Origin: an uncultured Hyphomicrobiales bacterium
GTDB taxonomy: Bacteria > Pseudomonadota > Alphaproteobacteria > Rhizobiales > Xanthobacteraceae
Assembly (NCBI GenBank): GCA_903878085.1
Contig: CAIRGJ010000023.1
Span: 1-64,000, forward strand
DNA length: 64,000 bases
Reading direction: 5' to 3'
Part shown: piece by piece, positions 17,010-26,660 of the stretch
Layout: every line of letters starts with the position of its first letter
How positions within the stretch are numbered: position 1 is the first letter of the stretch
Translations under genes and position numbers: made by a program
The notes under the pieces: generated by a model
Seen by the model: only the letters and a program-made list of their open reading frames with translations
Database searches by the model: none
Told to the model about the DNA's origin: nothing

Positions 17010-18403
17010 ATGCCGCGAAAAAAGACCAAGACGCCGCCGCCGATGCGGGACGACAAGGGCGCGATCAACGCCAAATTCGTCGCACAGGTTGACCGCGCCA
17101 TCGATGCGGCCGATGTCGCGGCGCTGCGCGCCCTGGTTGGCGATCTGCATGAATCCGATCTTGGTGCGGTGCTGGAGGCGCTCGAGGCCGAAAAGCGCTC
17201 GCGTCTGGTTGAATTGCTCGGCATCCACTTCGATTTTACCGCACTGACCGAGGTCGACGACTCGGTGCGCGAGGAAATCCTCGAAGAGCTGCCGCCGCAG
17301 GCCGTCGCCCAAGGCGTCAGCGAGATGGAATCCGACGATGCCGTGGCGATCCTGGAGGATCTGCCGCAAGCCGAACGCGCCGAAATTCTCGAACAATTGC
17401 CGCAGCCGGAACGTATCTCGCTCGCCCGCAGCCTCGACTATCCCGAGGATTCGGCCGGCCGGCGTATGCAGACCGAAGTCATCGCGGTGCGCCGGAATGG
17501 GATGTCGGCAAGGCCATCGACTATATGCGTGAGACCGCCGAGTTGCCGGAGCACTTCTACGAGCTCTACGTGGTCGACGACGCCCAGCGTTTTCTCGGCG
17601 CCGTTTCGCTCGACCGGCTGTTGCGCAGCAAACGGCCGGTGCCGATTTCCGACCTGATGGATGCCGAACGCCGGCTGGTGCATGCCGATCAGGACCAGGA
17701 AGAAGTGGCGCGGCTGTTCCAGCGCTACGACTTGGTGGCGGCGCCGGTGGTCGATGCCAATGAGTGCCTGGTCGGCGCCATTACCTTCGACGACATCGCC
17801 GACGTCATCGTGGAAGAGGCCGAAGAAGACATCAAAGCGCTGGGCGGCGTCATCCGCGACGAAGAATTGTCGGATTCGGTGTGGTCGATTGCGCGCGGCC
17901 GCTTCAGCTGGCTGCTGGTCAATCTCGCCACTGCATTCCTGGCGTCCTCGGTGCTCGGCCTGTTCGAGGGCCAGTTGGAAAAGATGGTCGCGCTCGCCGT
18001 GCTGGCGCCGATCGTGGCCAGCCAGGGCGGCAATGCGACCACGCAGACCATGACGGTCGCGGTGCGCGCGCTGGCGACCCAGGCCTTGAGCGACGCCAAT
18101 GCCCGGCGCGTGATCTTCCGCGAGATTATGGTCGGCGTGCTCAACGGCGTGGCCTTTGCCGTGATCACCGGGGTCGCCGCCGTGGTCTGGTTCAAGGTGC
18201 CGGGCCTCGGGGTCGTGATCGGGCTCGCCATGATCTGCAACCTGATTGCGGCCGCCGCCGGCGGCATCCTGATCCCGCTGGCGCTGCACCGGCTCCGAGT
18301 CGATCCGGCGGTGGCGTCGAGCCCGTTCGTCACCACGGTCACCGACGTGGTCGGGTTTTTCTCGTTCCTATCCATTGCCACGCTGTGGTTTGGCCTGCGG
18401 TAA
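17010..18403 (+). CDS. mgtE: MgtE magnesium transporter (single-base frameshift)
   Basis: This Mg2+-gated Mg2+ channel of the inner membrane has an N-domain of helical MgtE repeats (LEALEAEKRSRLVELLG, EEILEELPPQAVAQGVSEME, AVAILEDLPQAERAEILEQLP), a CBS pair (ELYVVDDAQRFLGAVSLDRLL and DLVAAPVVDANECLVGAITFDD), and five C-terminal TM helices with LAPIVASQGGNATTQTMT. The start ATG 17010 follows GAGG. The frame breaks near 17489-17492: the sequence GTGCGCCGGAATGG lacks one C relative to the expected GTGCCGCCGGAATGG (V-P-P-E-W). This splits the gene into the track's 16884-17657 and 17525-18403 ORFs. Adding one base restores about 465 residues. Either a sequencing indel or a fresh mutation explains it. 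Confidence 0.9.
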
Positions 18404-18487
18404 CGCGGTTACTTTCCGTTCACCTTATTTCCTGACCGGCCATTAATGCTGAATCCGTAAGCCTAGGCCGTAAACGCAGCGTAACGC

Positions 18488-20395
18488 GTGGGGCTTTCGG
18501 TGGACGGCGAAGTCAGTACAGCAACGGGGGCGGGCCCTGGCCGCGCGTGGTTTGCTGGGCGCCGCCCGGCGGCGAGCAGGCGCAGCGCCGTGCCGCGCGC
18601 GCGCGTGCGCCGCCGTTTCTCGGCATCCCGGCTGATCGTTGTGCTGGCGCTTCTCGCCATGGGTGCGACCGCGCTGAGCGTCGGCGTCGGCTACGAAGTG
18701 GCGCGGCGCAACGACGAACATTTGGCGGTCGACCAGCGCGCTTCGCTGCGCAATGCCGTCTCCGAATTCCGCGCATTGTTCGGCCAGAGCGGGCCGCTCG
18801 ATCCCCGCTTCGTGCGCATGGTCGAGCAGAGTACTGGCTTGAAAGACCTGAAATTCGAGACCGAGCCGGAAGCGAACAAACGCGAGTTGCAGCCGGTGAT
18901 CGACGCGCAGGGCCGCATCGCCGGATTCTTCACCTGGGACAAAACGCATCCGGCGACCGACGCCATGGAACGCCTGATGCCGATCATCGTCGGCATCAAC
19001 GCGCTGCTGATTTGCTTTGCCGGATTTTCCTTGTGGCAGCTTCGCCGGGCGCGGCGCGAACTCATCGCCAGCGAAGAGCAGGCAGAGCTGGCGGCCGACG
19101 CCGACAAGCTCACCGGCCTGCCCAATCACGCCAAGACGCTGGAACTGCTCGATCTAATCTTGGCCGAACGCGCCGACAATGAAGTAACGACCTTCGCGCT
19201 GATCGAGATCGACGGCATGTCCGACATCAACGCTGATCTCGGCGTGCTGGGCGGCGATGAACTGATCGTCTCGGTCGCCAAGCGGCTGAAGGACGCACTG
19301 CCGCCGCAGGGCCGCTGCGGCCGCATCGGCAGCAACGAGTTCGCGGTGACGTTTACCGGCGAGAACGCCGGCGATGCCGAGCCTGTCATGCGCGCCATCC
19401 TTGAATCGCTCCAGCGGCCGCATTGGGTCGATAGCGCGGTGCGGATCAGCGCCCATGCCGGCTATGCACAGACGCCGCAGCACGCCACCACCCGCGGCGA
19501 ACTGACGCGCCGCGCCGAGTTGGCCTTGCGCACCGCTGCCAAGAAGGGCCACGGCACCTTGGTCGGCTTCGATCCCGGGATCGACACCGTCTCGGCCGAC
19601 CAGAAATTCATCCAGCGCGAGTTGCCACGCGCGCTTAGCGCCGGCGATCTCGAATTGCACTATCAGCCGATCGTCGCCGCCCAAGGCGGCCGCATCGTCG
19701 GCGTCGAGGCCTTGCTGCGCTGGACCCATGCGACGCGCGGACCGATCGGTCCGGCGGTCTTCATTCCGGTCGCCGAACAGATGGGGCTGATGGATTCTCT
19801 CGGCGCCTTCGTGCTGCGCCGTGCGCTGAAAGAAGCCAAGCGCTGGCCGGAGCTCTACGTCGCGGTGAATCTGTCGCCGCTGCAAGTGCGCGATCGCGCC
19901 ATCGTCGATCTGGTGCGCTCGGCGCTGGCCGACAGCGGCGTGCCGCCGTCGCAATTGATGCTCGAAATCACCGAGGGCGTGCTGATCGACAACCCCGAAG
20001 AGATGGTCAAGCGGATCGAGGATCTGCACGCGCTCGGCGTGCGCATCGCGCTCGACGATTTCGGTTCGGGCTATTCGAACCTCGGCTATCTGCAGCGCTT
20101 TCCGCTCGACAAGCTCAAGATCGACCGTTGCTTTGTCACGGCACTGGGCAGTTCCGCCAATGGCGGCGTGATCATTCAGGCCATCGTGGCGCTGGGCCGC
20201 GCGCTCGGCCTGTCGGTTCTGGTCGAGGGCGTCGAGACCGAGCAACAGCGCGTGCTGCTGCGCCTTGCCGGTTGCGACGAGATGCAGGGCTTCCTGTTCG
20301 CCAAGCCGGCGCCGGCCTCAACCATCGACCGGCTGCTGGCGCAGGCCAAACGCTCGGCCCGCGCGCCGATGCCGGCCGAGGCGCTGACAGCCTGA
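18488..20395 (+). CDS. Membrane GGDEF-EAL protein, probable c-di-GMP phosphodiesterase
   Basis: The 635-residue protein has an Arg-rich cytoplasmic start, TM1 (LIVVLALLAMGATALSVGV, about 48-66), a short periplasmic sensor region, TM2 (LMPIIVGINALLICFAGFSLW, about 160-180), a GGDEF domain and an EAL domain. The GGDEF active site is degenerate (RIGSNEF instead of GG(D/E)EF), so cyclase activity is not expected. The EAL domain has all landmarks: VEALLRW, VNLSPLQ, LEITEG, LDDFGSGYSNLGYL, LKIDRCFV, VEGVET, QGFLFAKP. Net activity should therefore be c-di-GMP hydrolysis, lowering biofilm and adhesion output. It stands alone between mgtE and ivd. Confidence 0.9.
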   Translation: MGLSVDGEVSTATGAGPGRAWFAGRRPAASRRSAVPRARVRRRFSASRLIVVLALLAMGATALSVGVGYEVARRNDEHLAVDQRASLRNAVSEFRALFGQSGPLDPRFVRMVEQSTGLKDLKFETEPEANKRELQPVIDAQGRIAGFFTWDKTHPATDAMERLMPIIVGINALLICFAGFSLWQLRRARRELIASEEQAELAADADKLTGLPNHAKTLELLDLILAERADNEVTTFALIEIDGMSDINADLGVLGGDELIVSVAKRLKDALPPQGRCGRIGSNEFAVTFTGENAGDAEPVMRAILESLQRPHWVDSAVRISAHAGYAQTPQHATTRGELTRRAELALRTAAKKGHGTLVGFDPGIDTVSADQKFIQRELPRALSAGDLELHYQPIVAAQGGRIVGVEALLRWTHATRGPIGPAVFIPVAEQMGLMDSLGAFVLRRALKEAKRWPELYVAVNLSPLQVRDRAIVDLVRSALADSGVPPSQLMLEITEGVLIDNPEEMVKRIEDLHALGVRIALDDFGSGYSNLGYLQRFPLDKLKIDRCFVTALGSSANGGVIIQAIVALGRALGLSVLVEGVETEQQRVLLRLAGCDEMQGFLFAKPAPASTIDRLLAQAKRSARAPMPAEALTA

Positions 20396-20458
20396 CCGGC
20401 AGGGGCTAGAGTTGTCTTTCATCTGACCGCGCCCACCGGGCGCGCGCGGGAGGACACG

Positions 20459-21631
20459 ATGATTCCCAATGCATGGGCGGGCTTCGATTTTGGTCTCGGT
20501 TCCGAGGTCGACATGCTGCGTCAGTCGGTCAACGGCTTTGCCCAGGACCGCATCGCGCCGCGCGCCGCGGCCATCGACCGCGACAACGAATTTCCACGCG
20601 ACCTGTGGCCGGAGATGGGCGCACTCGGGCTGCATGGCATCACCGTCGCAGAGGACGATGGCGGGGCGGGTTTGGGCTATCTCGCCCATTGCGTGGCGAT
20701 GGAGGAGATTTCGCGCGCCAGCGCCTCGGTCGGACTGTCCTACGGCGCGCATTCCAATCTCTGCGTCAACCAGCTCAACCGCAACGGCACGGCGGAACAG
20801 AAGCGCAAATATCTGCCGAAGCTGATTTCCGGTGCGCACGTCGGTGCGCTGGCGATGTCGGAGCCCGGCGCCGGTTCCGACGTGGTGTCGATGCGCACCC
20901 GCGCCGACAAAGTCGGCGACCGTTACGTCCTCAACGGTTCCAAGATGTGGATCACCAACGGGCCGGTCGCCGACACCTTGGTCATCTATGCCAAGACCGA
21001 CCGCACCGCCGGCGCACGCGGCATCACCGCCTTCATTGTCGAGAAGGGCATGAAGGGTTTCACGCCGGCGCAAAAGCTCGACAAGCTCGGCATGCGCGGC
21101 TCCGACACCAGCGAGTTGGTCTTTATCGACTGTGAAGTGCCGGAAGAAAACGTGCTCGGCGCAGTCGGCAACGGCGTCAACGTGCTGATGTCCGGCCTCG
21201 ACTATGAGCGCGTTGTGCTCGCCGCGGGTCCCTTGGGCATCATGCAGGCCTGCATGGACGTGGTGGTGCCCTATGTGCACGAACGCAAGCAGTTCGGGCA
21301 GGCCATCGGCCAGTTCCAACTGGTGCAGGCCAAGCTCGCCGACATGTATGTGACGATGAACGCCGCCAAGTCCTATGTGTACGCGGTGGCACGCGCCAGC
21401 GACGACGGCCGCACCACGCGCGAGGATGCCGCCGGCGCGATCCTGTTTGCCGCCGAGAAGGCGACCTGGATGGCGCTGGAGGCGATCCAGTGCCTCGGCG
21501 GCAATGGCTACATCAACGATTTCTCGACCGGGCGTCTGCTGCGCGATGCCAAGCTCTATGAGATCGGCGCTGGCACCTCGGAAATCCGTCGCATGCTGAT
21601 CGGGCGGGAGATCTTCGAGAAGACGCGGTGA
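20459..21631 (+). CDS. ivd: Isovaleryl-CoA dehydrogenase
   Basis: This FAD enzyme oxidises isovaleryl-CoA to 3-methylcrotonyl-CoA, the third step of leucine breakdown. The 390 residues show the acyl-CoA dehydrogenase signatures [18 protein letters not shown] and [32 protein letters not shown]. The catalytic Glu in [14 protein letters not shown] is placed as in IVD (helix G, near residue 250) rather than in the short- and medium-chain enzymes. The N-terminal [14 protein letters not shown] is typical of IVD. GGGAGGACACG precedes the ATG. The other leucine-pathway genes in the window, mccB (30949) and mccA (40901), share the strand but are 9 and 19 kb away. Confidence 0.92.
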   Translation: MIPNAWAGFDFGLGSEVDMLRQSVNGFAQDRIAPRAAAIDRDNEFPRDLWPEMGALGLHGITVAEDDGGAGLGYLAHCVAMEEISRASASVGLSYGAHSNLCVNQLNRNGTAEQKRKYLPKLISGAHVGALAMSEPGAGSDVVSMRTRADKVGDRYVLNGSKMWITNGPVADTLVIYAKTDRTAGARGITAFIVEKGMKGFTPAQKLDKLGMRGSDTSELVFIDCEVPEENVLGAVGNGVNVLMSGLDYERVVLAAGPLGIMQACMDVVVPYVHERKQFGQAIGQFQLVQAKLADMYVTMNAAKSYVYAVARASDDGRTTREDAAGAILFAAEKATWMALEAIQCLGGNGYINDFSTGRLLRDAKLYEIGAGTSEIRRMLIGREIFEKTR

Positions 21632-21819
21632 AACGCGCGCTGCAGGAACTGAGTTGGACCGGTCTGACGATCCTCGGCGTTTTCGTCGGCCTGTTCATCG
21701 GTCTGGCGATCGCGCCCGAATTGCCAAGCGAAGTGAGCTGGGCGCTGGGCGCCGCGGTCGTGGCGATTTTTGCGGTGTCCTGGTTCCTGAAGCGCCGCCG
21801 GCCGGGCAATCCCCGTTAA
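21628..21819 (+). CDS. Small two-TM membrane protein coupled to ivd
   Basis: A 63-residue product starts at GTG 21628, overlapping the ivd stop by 4 bases, so translational coupling is likely. It has two hydrophobic segments, [20 protein letters not shown] and [17 protein letters not shown], with a basic tail KRRRPGNPR. This makes it a small inner-membrane hairpin protein. No family is recognised. Confidence 0.6.
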   Translation: MKRALQELSWTGLTILGVFVGLFIGLAIAPELPSEVSWALGAAVVAIFAVSWFLKRRRPGNPR

Positions 21820-21880
21820 CTTTTGGCCGCCCCGAATCAGCTAGTGCAGTGGCCTACCTCTTTTGAATGGGGACAGGGCC

Positions 21881-22168
21881 ATGATGCGGGTGCGGTTGAA
21901 GGCGGATGGGCGGATCGTCGAAATCATGCCCGACGGCAGCGAAAAGACCGTCGATCATAAGGATCCGGCTGCCTTCGTGCGACATGTGCGTTCGCGCTGT
22001 GGGCTCACGCAAGCAGCCTTCGCTGAAAAGATCGAAGTGCCGATCGAGACCGTACGCAACTGGGAGCAGGGCAAGCGTAGCCCGCAGGGACCGGCGCGCG
22101 CGCTGCTCAAGCTGATCGACAGCGCACCCGAGGCGGCCTTCGCCGCATTAGGCGGAAGACGGCGCTAG
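21881..22168 (+). CDS. Small XRE/HigA-like helix-turn-helix protein
   Basis: ATG 21881 (GGACAGGG upstream) gives 95 residues; the track's TTG start is 6 codons earlier. After an N-terminal beta segment (MRVRLKADGRIVEIMPDGSE) comes an HTH: RHVRSRCGLTQAAFAEKIEVPIETVRNWEQGKRSPQGPARALLKLI. This is the arrangement of HigA/NadS-type antitoxin regulators. No toxin gene is adjacent on either side, so it is either a solitary regulator or an orphan antitoxin. Confidence 0.75.
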   Translation: MMRVRLKADGRIVEIMPDGSEKTVDHKDPAAFVRHVRSRCGLTQAAFAEKIEVPIETVRNWEQGKRSPQGPARALLKLIDSAPEAAFAALGGRRR

Positions 22169-22206
22169 CGCGCCTTTTGGGCGGCGAAGGCGCTAGAATT
22201 TCTCGG

Positions 22207-23037
22207 TTACTCGGCGACAGCTGGAATAGGCTTGGGCGGCGAAGTGCGCGCGAGCCGCATCAACAGGAACATCGCAAATAGCGTGGCGATGTAGACGATC
22301 AGCTGCAATTCGGTCGGCCGCTCGGTGTAACCGATCAGCGTGTGCAGCAAGCGGCCCATGATGCTGCCATCCGACAGAATCCACGACGTGTCCCAGACCG
22401 TGCGGCCGAGCACTTCGGCAAATCCGGCATTGTTGAGGAACTGCACCGACTGTGCCGCCATGCCGGCGGCCAAGAGCGCGATCAGCCAGGTCGTGACCGT
22501 GAAGATGTGGCGGGTCGGGATCGCCACCAGGCCGATATAAGTCAGCCCGGTGAATGCCGCACCGGCCACGATGCCGAGCAGGCCGCCGATCAGCAGCGCC
22601 GAACCGGACGTGCCGGAAGCGAAAATTCCGTAGAGAAACAAGACCACTTCCGAGCCTTCGCGCAGTACCGCGAGGCCGACGACGATGGCGAGGGCGGTCA
22701 GCGGCTTGGCGCCTTCGCTCACCGCCGTGCCTATGGACTGCATCTCGGTGGCGATCTCGCGGCCGTGCCGCGCCATCCAAGCGTTGTGCCACATCAGCAT
22801 CACGACAGCGATGCCAAGTACGGCGGCGTTGAACAGCTCCTGGCCTGCGCCCTCGAACGCTTGTGAAATTGCGCCGGCGAACAGCGCCACGATCGCGGCG
22901 CCCAGCACGCCGCAGCCGACGCCGATATTGATCCAGCGGCCGCGCCCGAAGACGCCGCGCGTCGCTGCCATAACAATGCCGATGATGAGGCCGGCTTCGA
23001 TGACTTCGCGAAATACGATAATGAGTGCGCCAAGCAT
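22207..23037 (-). CDS. FTR1-family high-affinity iron permease
   Basis: The 276-residue, seven-TM permease has the two REXXE iron-ligand motifs, REVIE (about residues 10-14) and REGSE (about 125-129), that define FTR1/EfeU/FtrC. It imports iron across the inner membrane, probably after oxidation to Fe(III). The cupredoxin gene ends 3 bp before this start, an arrangement like ftrB-ftrC of the Brucella/Bordetella FtrABCD system. The P19-like FtrA and the ferredoxin-like FtrD are not present here. Confidence 0.9.
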   Translation of the reverse strand: MLGALIIVFREVIEAGLIIGIVMAATRGVFGRGRWINIGVGCGVLGAAIVALFAGAISQAFEGAGQELFNAAVLGIAVVMLMWHNAWMARHGREIATEMQSIGTAVSEGAKPLTALAIVVGLAVLREGSEVVLFLYGIFASGTSGSALLIGGLLGIVAGAAFTGLTYIGLVAIPTRHIFTVTTWLIALLAAGMAAQSVQFLNNAGFAEVLGRTVWDTSWILSDGSIMGRLLHTLIGYTERPTELQLIVYIATLFAMFLLMRLARTSPPKPIPAVAE

Positions 23038-23040
23038 GAT

Positions 23041-23370
23041 TTATTCCGCGATGACCACGCCTTTGGCGGTGGCTTCATGAAACTCGCCGACGAATGGATA
23101 GCGGCCGGGCTTGAGCGGACCGATCCGCACCACACCCTTCGATTTGCCGGCAATAATCTTCTCGACTTTCAAAATCTTGCTTTCGAATTCCTCGGCCGTG
23201 GCGTCTTCATTGATTACGGTGATCGCCACCCGCTGGTTGGCGGGCACCTTGATGTCTTCCGGCGTGAACTTGTGGTCCTTGATGGTCAGGACATAGTCCT
23301 GGGCGCGGGCGGAGGCGGGCGCCAACGTCACCAGGGCGGCAAGGCCGAGCAGGATTAAAAAGCTGCGCAT
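23041..23370 (-). CDS. Periplasmic cupredoxin-domain protein (FtrB/EfeO-N-like)
   Basis: The product has 109 residues: a signal peptide (SFLILLGLAALVTLAPASARA-QD) and one cupredoxin fold (YVLTIKDHKFTPEDIKVPANQRVAITVINEDATAEEFES...PGRYPFVGEFHEATAKGVVIAE). The pattern F.P..I.VPA.....V.N.D.T.EEFES is that of iron-permease cupredoxins (FtrB, EfeO N-domain). The blue-copper Cys ligand is absent, as in those proteins. It should bind or oxidise iron in the periplasm and pass it to the permease encoded immediately downstream. Confidence 0.83.
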   Translation of the reverse strand: MRSFLILLGLAALVTLAPASARAQDYVLTIKDHKFTPEDIKVPANQRVAITVINEDATAEEFESKILKVEKIIAGKSKGVVRIGPLKPGRYPFVGEFHEATAKGVVIAE

Positions 23371-23440
23371 TGGGTTTCCAGGCTAGGTCGCAGGCCTCAC
23401 AAAAGCATTAAAACCCATTGATGCAAGTGTTGTTTTTCAG

Positions 23441-23457
23441 TCTTGAATTATTCCAAT
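23441..23457 (-). promoter_or_regulatory. Candidate Irr-type iron control element
   Basis: TCTTGAATTATTCCAAT upstream of the cupredoxin/FTR1 operon is a near-palindrome. It agrees with the rhizobial ICE consensus (TTTAGAA-N3-TTCTAAA) at 10 of 14 positions. The placement, about 70-85 bp before the start of an iron-uptake operon, supports it; the mismatches weaken it. Confidence 0.35.
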
Positions 23458-23499
23458 GTAAGAAGCGAGCCAATGGACTGGCCGGCCAAGTAATGTCCC

Positions 23500-23519
23500 G
23501 CTTTGCGTTAGCGCAAAGC
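23500..23519. repeat. Intergenic palindrome
   Basis: GCTTTGCG-TTAG-CGCAAAGC is an 8-bp perfect stem with a 4-nt loop, in the divergent spacer between the iron-uptake operon and the first aldo/keto reductase. No T-tract follows, so it is more likely a dispersed REP-like palindrome than a terminator. Confidence 0.45.
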
Positions 23520-23659
23520 CCCGTGTTCTTTCGCCGCGCGCCGCGGAACGACGGCCGCAGGCCGGCTTCACCCCCGGAGCAGGCCGGGTTGGCAGCGCCC
23601 CGGCAAGCGGGCATTCTCCCGCCACGCCCTCATTCCAGCCGACCTCCCAGGAGCAAATA

Positions 23660-24499
23660 ATGCAGTTTGTTGAAGCCCATGGCGCCCGTATCCCCCAAAT
23701 CGGCCTCGGCACCATGACCTTGAAAGAGGACGTTTGCGTCCAGGCGGTCAAGACCGCGCTCCAGGTCGGTTACACCCACCTCGACACCGCGGCTTTCTAC
23801 GGCAACGAGAAGGAAGTCGGCGAGGGGCTGCGCGCCTCCGGCATCAAGCGCGAGGACGTGTTCATCTGCACCAAGGTACGCGAAAACAACCTGACGCCGG
23901 AAAACTTCGTCAAGTCGCTCGACCAGAGTCTGGCCAATCTGCAATTGCCTTATGTCGATCTGTTGCTGATCCACTGGAACAACAAAGACATTCCTTTCAG
24001 CGTCAGCATTCCGGCGCTGTGCAAGGCCAAGAAGGACGGCAAGGCCAAGCATATTGGCGTTGCGAACTTCACCACCAAGATGCTGGACGAGGCCTGGGCG
24101 GTGACCAGCGAGCCGCTAGTCTGCAATCAGATCGAGATGCATCCCTTCATCAACCAGGACAAGGTGGTCGCGGCGAGCAAGAAGCACGGCATGGCGGTGG
24201 TCGCCTATTGCCCGATCGCGCGCGGCAAGGTGCAAGGCTCTCAAGAGATTGGCGCCGACGCGCTTGAGCGCATCGGCAAGGCGCACAACAAGACCGTGGC
24301 GCAGGTCTCGCTGCGCTATCTGGTGCAGATGGGCGTCTGCGCCATTCCCCGCACCGCGACGCCGGACCATCTCAAAGCCAACATCGACGTGTTCGATTTC
24401 AAATTGTCGGATGCCGAGATGGCGGAACTCAAGAAGCTCAACGCCACCAATATGCGCGTGGTCAGTCCGCCGCACGCGCCGGTCTGGGACACGCCGTAG
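23660..24499 (+). CDS. Aldo/keto reductase (first of a tandem pair)
   Basis: This 279-residue NADPH-dependent (beta/alpha)8 reductase shows the catalytic tetrad: Asp in LDTAAFYGNE (with Tyr in the same motif), Lys in FICTKV, and His in LLLIHWNN. The C-terminal cofactor signature is CAIPRTATPDHLKANIDVF. It is similar to DkgA/DkgB-type 2,5-diketo-gluconate and aldehyde reductases. GGAG lies 8 bp before ATG. It is followed 31 bp later by a paralogue of almost the same layout, so the pair is a tandem duplication. The physiological carbonyl substrate is not determinable. Confidence 0.9.
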   Translation: MQFVEAHGARIPQIGLGTMTLKEDVCVQAVKTALQVGYTHLDTAAFYGNEKEVGEGLRASGIKREDVFICTKVRENNLTPENFVKSLDQSLANLQLPYVDLLLIHWNNKDIPFSVSIPALCKAKKDGKAKHIGVANFTTKMLDEAWAVTSEPLVCNQIEMHPFINQDKVVAASKKHGMAVVAYCPIARGKVQGSQEIGADALERIGKAHNKTVAQVSLRYLVQMGVCAIPRTATPDHLKANIDVFDFKLSDAEMAELKKLNATNMRVVSPPHAPVWDTP

Positions 24500-24530
24500 C
24501 GCCGGACAAGACTCTGCGCGGGGACCTGTG

Positions 24531-25346
24531 ATGCAAGCAATCGAGACCCATGGTTTCAAGATTCCGCTGATCGGGCTCGGCACCTGGGTCCTGCGCGGCC
24601 GCGACTGCACGCGCGTCGTGACGCAGGCGATCCGCATCGGCTACCGCTATATCGACACCGCGCAGATGTACGACAACGAGGCGGCGGTCGGCGAGGGCGT
24701 GCGCACGTCGGGGCTGCGGTCCGAAGTCATCGTCTGCACCAAGGTGGCGCCGGAGCGGCTGGCGCCGCACGACCTCGAACGGTCGGTGAAGGAAAGTCTG
24801 TCGCGGCTGCGGCTCGATGCCATCGACGTGCTGTTGATCCATTGGCCGAACCCGCGCGTGCCGCTCGCAGAAACGCTCGGTGCCATGGCCAAGCTGAAGC
24901 ATGACGGCTACGTCAAACAGATCGGGGTGTCGAACTTCACGGTGGCGCTGGTCGAGGAGGCGGTGAAAGCCACGACCGAGCCACTGGTCTGCAATCAGAT
25001 CGAATGCCATCCCTATCTCAACCAGGACAAGGTGATTGCGGCCTGCCGCAAAGCCGGCATGGCGGTGGTCGCCTATAGTCCGATCGCTCGCGGTTCCGCC
25101 AAAGGCGATGAACTACTCGAACGGATTGGCAAGGCCTATGGCAAGAGTGCGGCGCAGGTCTGCCTGCGCTGGCTCACGCAACAGGACATCGCGGTGATCC
25201 CGCGCACCAGCAAAGTCGAGCGGCTGCAAGAAAATTTTGCGCTGTTCGATTTCCATTTGTCCGACGCGGAGATGAAGGAAATCGCCACTCTCGCGCGCAA
25301 CGACGGCCGCCTTGTCGATTGGTCCTGGTCGCCGAAATGGGATTGA
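24531..25346 (+). CDS. Aldo/keto reductase (second of a tandem pair)
   Basis: The real start is ATG 24531 ([19 protein letters not shown], aligned with the paralogue's start), not the track's 24249, which runs back through the neighbour. The 271 residues have the tetrad in [17 protein letters not shown] and VLLIHWPN. The NADP-binding signature is [20 protein letters not shown]. The product belongs to the DkgB-like reductases. It ends 7 bp before the queC start, so all three may be cotranscribed. Confidence 0.9.
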   Translation: MQAIETHGFKIPLIGLGTWVLRGRDCTRVVTQAIRIGYRYIDTAQMYDNEAAVGEGVRTSGLRSEVIVCTKVAPERLAPHDLERSVKESLSRLRLDAIDVLLIHWPNPRVPLAETLGAMAKLKHDGYVKQIGVSNFTVALVEEAVKATTEPLVCNQIECHPYLNQDKVIAACRKAGMAVVAYSPIARGSAKGDELLERIGKAYGKSAAQVCLRWLTQQDIAVIPRTSKVERLQENFALFDFHLSDAEMKEIATLARNDGRLVDWSWSPKWD

Positions 25347-25353
25347 TGCGGCT

Positions 25354-26070
25354 GTGACCGAAGGCAACGACACCGCGCTCGTCCTGTTCTCGGGAGGGCA
25401 GGACTCCACAGTCTGTCTGGCCTGGGCGCTCGAGCGTTACGCGCGCGTCGAGACCGTCGGCTTCGACTACGGCCAGCGCCATGCGGTCGAGTTGGAGGTG
25501 CGGGCGGGCCTGCGCGACAGCCTGAGCGCGATGCGGCCGCAATGGGCGGCGCGGCTTGGCGAGGATCATCTTGTCAAGCTCGATGCGCTGGCCGCGATCT
25601 CGGAGACCGCGCTGACGCGCGAAACCGCCATCGAAATCGCCGCCGACGGGCTGCCGACCACCTTCGTGCCGGGCCGCAATCTGATCTTCTTCTGCTTTGC
25701 CGGCGCGCTGGCCTATCGCCGCGGCGCCCGCCACATCGTCGCTGGCATGTGCGAGACCGATTATTCCGGCTACCCCGACTGCCGCGACGATACCGTGAAG
25801 GCGATGCAGGTGGCGCTCAGCCTCGGCCTCGACAAACGCGTCACCCTCCATACGCCGCTGATGTGGATCGATAAGGCCGGCACTTTCGCGATGGCAGAGC
25901 AGATCGGCGGAAATGCCTTGCTCGACCTCGTTGTCGCGGACACCCATAGCTGTTATTTGGGCGACCGCACTCATCGCCACGACTGGGGCTATGGCTGCGG
26001 CGAGTGCCCGGCCTGCAACCTGCGGGCTCAGGGCTATGCGAAATTCATACACTTACGAAAGACGACATGA
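25354..26070 (+). CDS. queC: 7-cyano-7-deazaguanine synthase QueC
   Basis: QueC converts 7-carboxy-7-deazaguanine, ammonia and ATP to preQ0 in queuosine biosynthesis. The PP-loop [14 protein letters not shown] lies at the N-terminus. [10 protein letters not shown] and VPGRNLIF(F) are diagnostic, and the C-terminal zinc site is SCYLG...[10 protein letters not shown]. The GTG at 25354 gives 238 residues and removes the 14-residue non-homologous lead of the track ORF. Its stop overlaps the next gene's ATG (ATGA), and that gene encodes a VUT-type transporter linked to queuosine precursors. No queD, queE or queF is nearby. Confidence 0.93.
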   Translation: MTEGNDTALVLFSGGQDSTVCLAWALERYARVETVGFDYGQRHAVELEVRAGLRDSLSAMRPQWAARLGEDHLVKLDALAAISETALTRETAIEIAADGLPTTFVPGRNLIFFCFAGALAYRRGARHIVAGMCETDYSGYPDCRDDTVKAMQVALSLGLDKRVTLHTPLMWIDKAGTFAMAEQIGGNALLDLVVADTHSCYLGDRTHRHDWGYGCGECPACNLRAQGYAKFIHLRKTT

Positions 26071-26636
26071 CGATCGATAATGAAAAGCGGAAGAACATCG
26101 AAGGCGCGATTTTCCTCATTCTGTTCTGCCTGACGATCCCTGCCGCCAACTGGATGCTCGAGCATTTCGGCACGGTCTGTCCGCCGAACAGCCCGTGTCT
26201 GGTGCCGGTGGCGCCGGGGCTGATGGCGCCGTCGGGTGTGCTGTTGATCGGCGCGGCTTTGGTGCTGCGCGATCTGGTGCAACGGCGGCTGGGCGTCGAG
26301 TTCGGTATCGGCGCGATCGTTGTTGGCGCCGCGATCTCGGCCGCTTTGTCGCCGGCGTCGCTGGTGCTGGCCTCGGCGACCGCGTTCATGCTCTCGGAGC
26401 TCGCCGATTTCGCGGTCTATACGCCGCTGGCCCGCCGCCGCCTCGTGCTGGCGGTAGTCGCTTCGAGCTTCGCCGGGCTGGTGATCGATTCTATCATCTT
26501 TTTGTGGCTCGCTTTCGGTTCGCTCGACTTTCTCATGGGCCAAGTCGTCGGCAAGTTGTGGATGGTGCTGCTCGCCGTCCCGTTTGTCACTTACCTTCGC
26601 CGCCGCGATGAGCGGCTCGGCCTGATGCCGGCGTAA
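26067..26636 (+). CDS. VUT-family (YhhQ-like) queuosine precursor transporter
   Basis: The start ATG 26067 overlaps the queC stop. The 189-residue membrane protein has about five or six TM segments ([103 protein letters not shown]). The stretch [15 protein letters not shown]...R..LA...S...G...DS..F is the VUT/COG1738 signature. YhhQ of E. coli takes up preQ0/preQ1. Coupling to queC supports a queuosine role by genomic context. The cysteine pair CPPNSPC early in the protein is unusual. Confidence 0.82.
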   Translation: MTIDNEKRKNIEGAIFLILFCLTIPAANWMLEHFGTVCPPNSPCLVPVAPGLMAPSGVLLIGAALVLRDLVQRRLGVEFGIGAIVVGAAISAALSPASLVLASATAFMLSELADFAVYTPLARRRLVLAVVASSFAGLVIDSIIFLWLAFGSLDFLMGQVVGKLWMVLLAVPFVTYLRRRDERLGLMPA

Positions 26637-26660
26637 CCAAACGCCAATACGGGGATTCCA

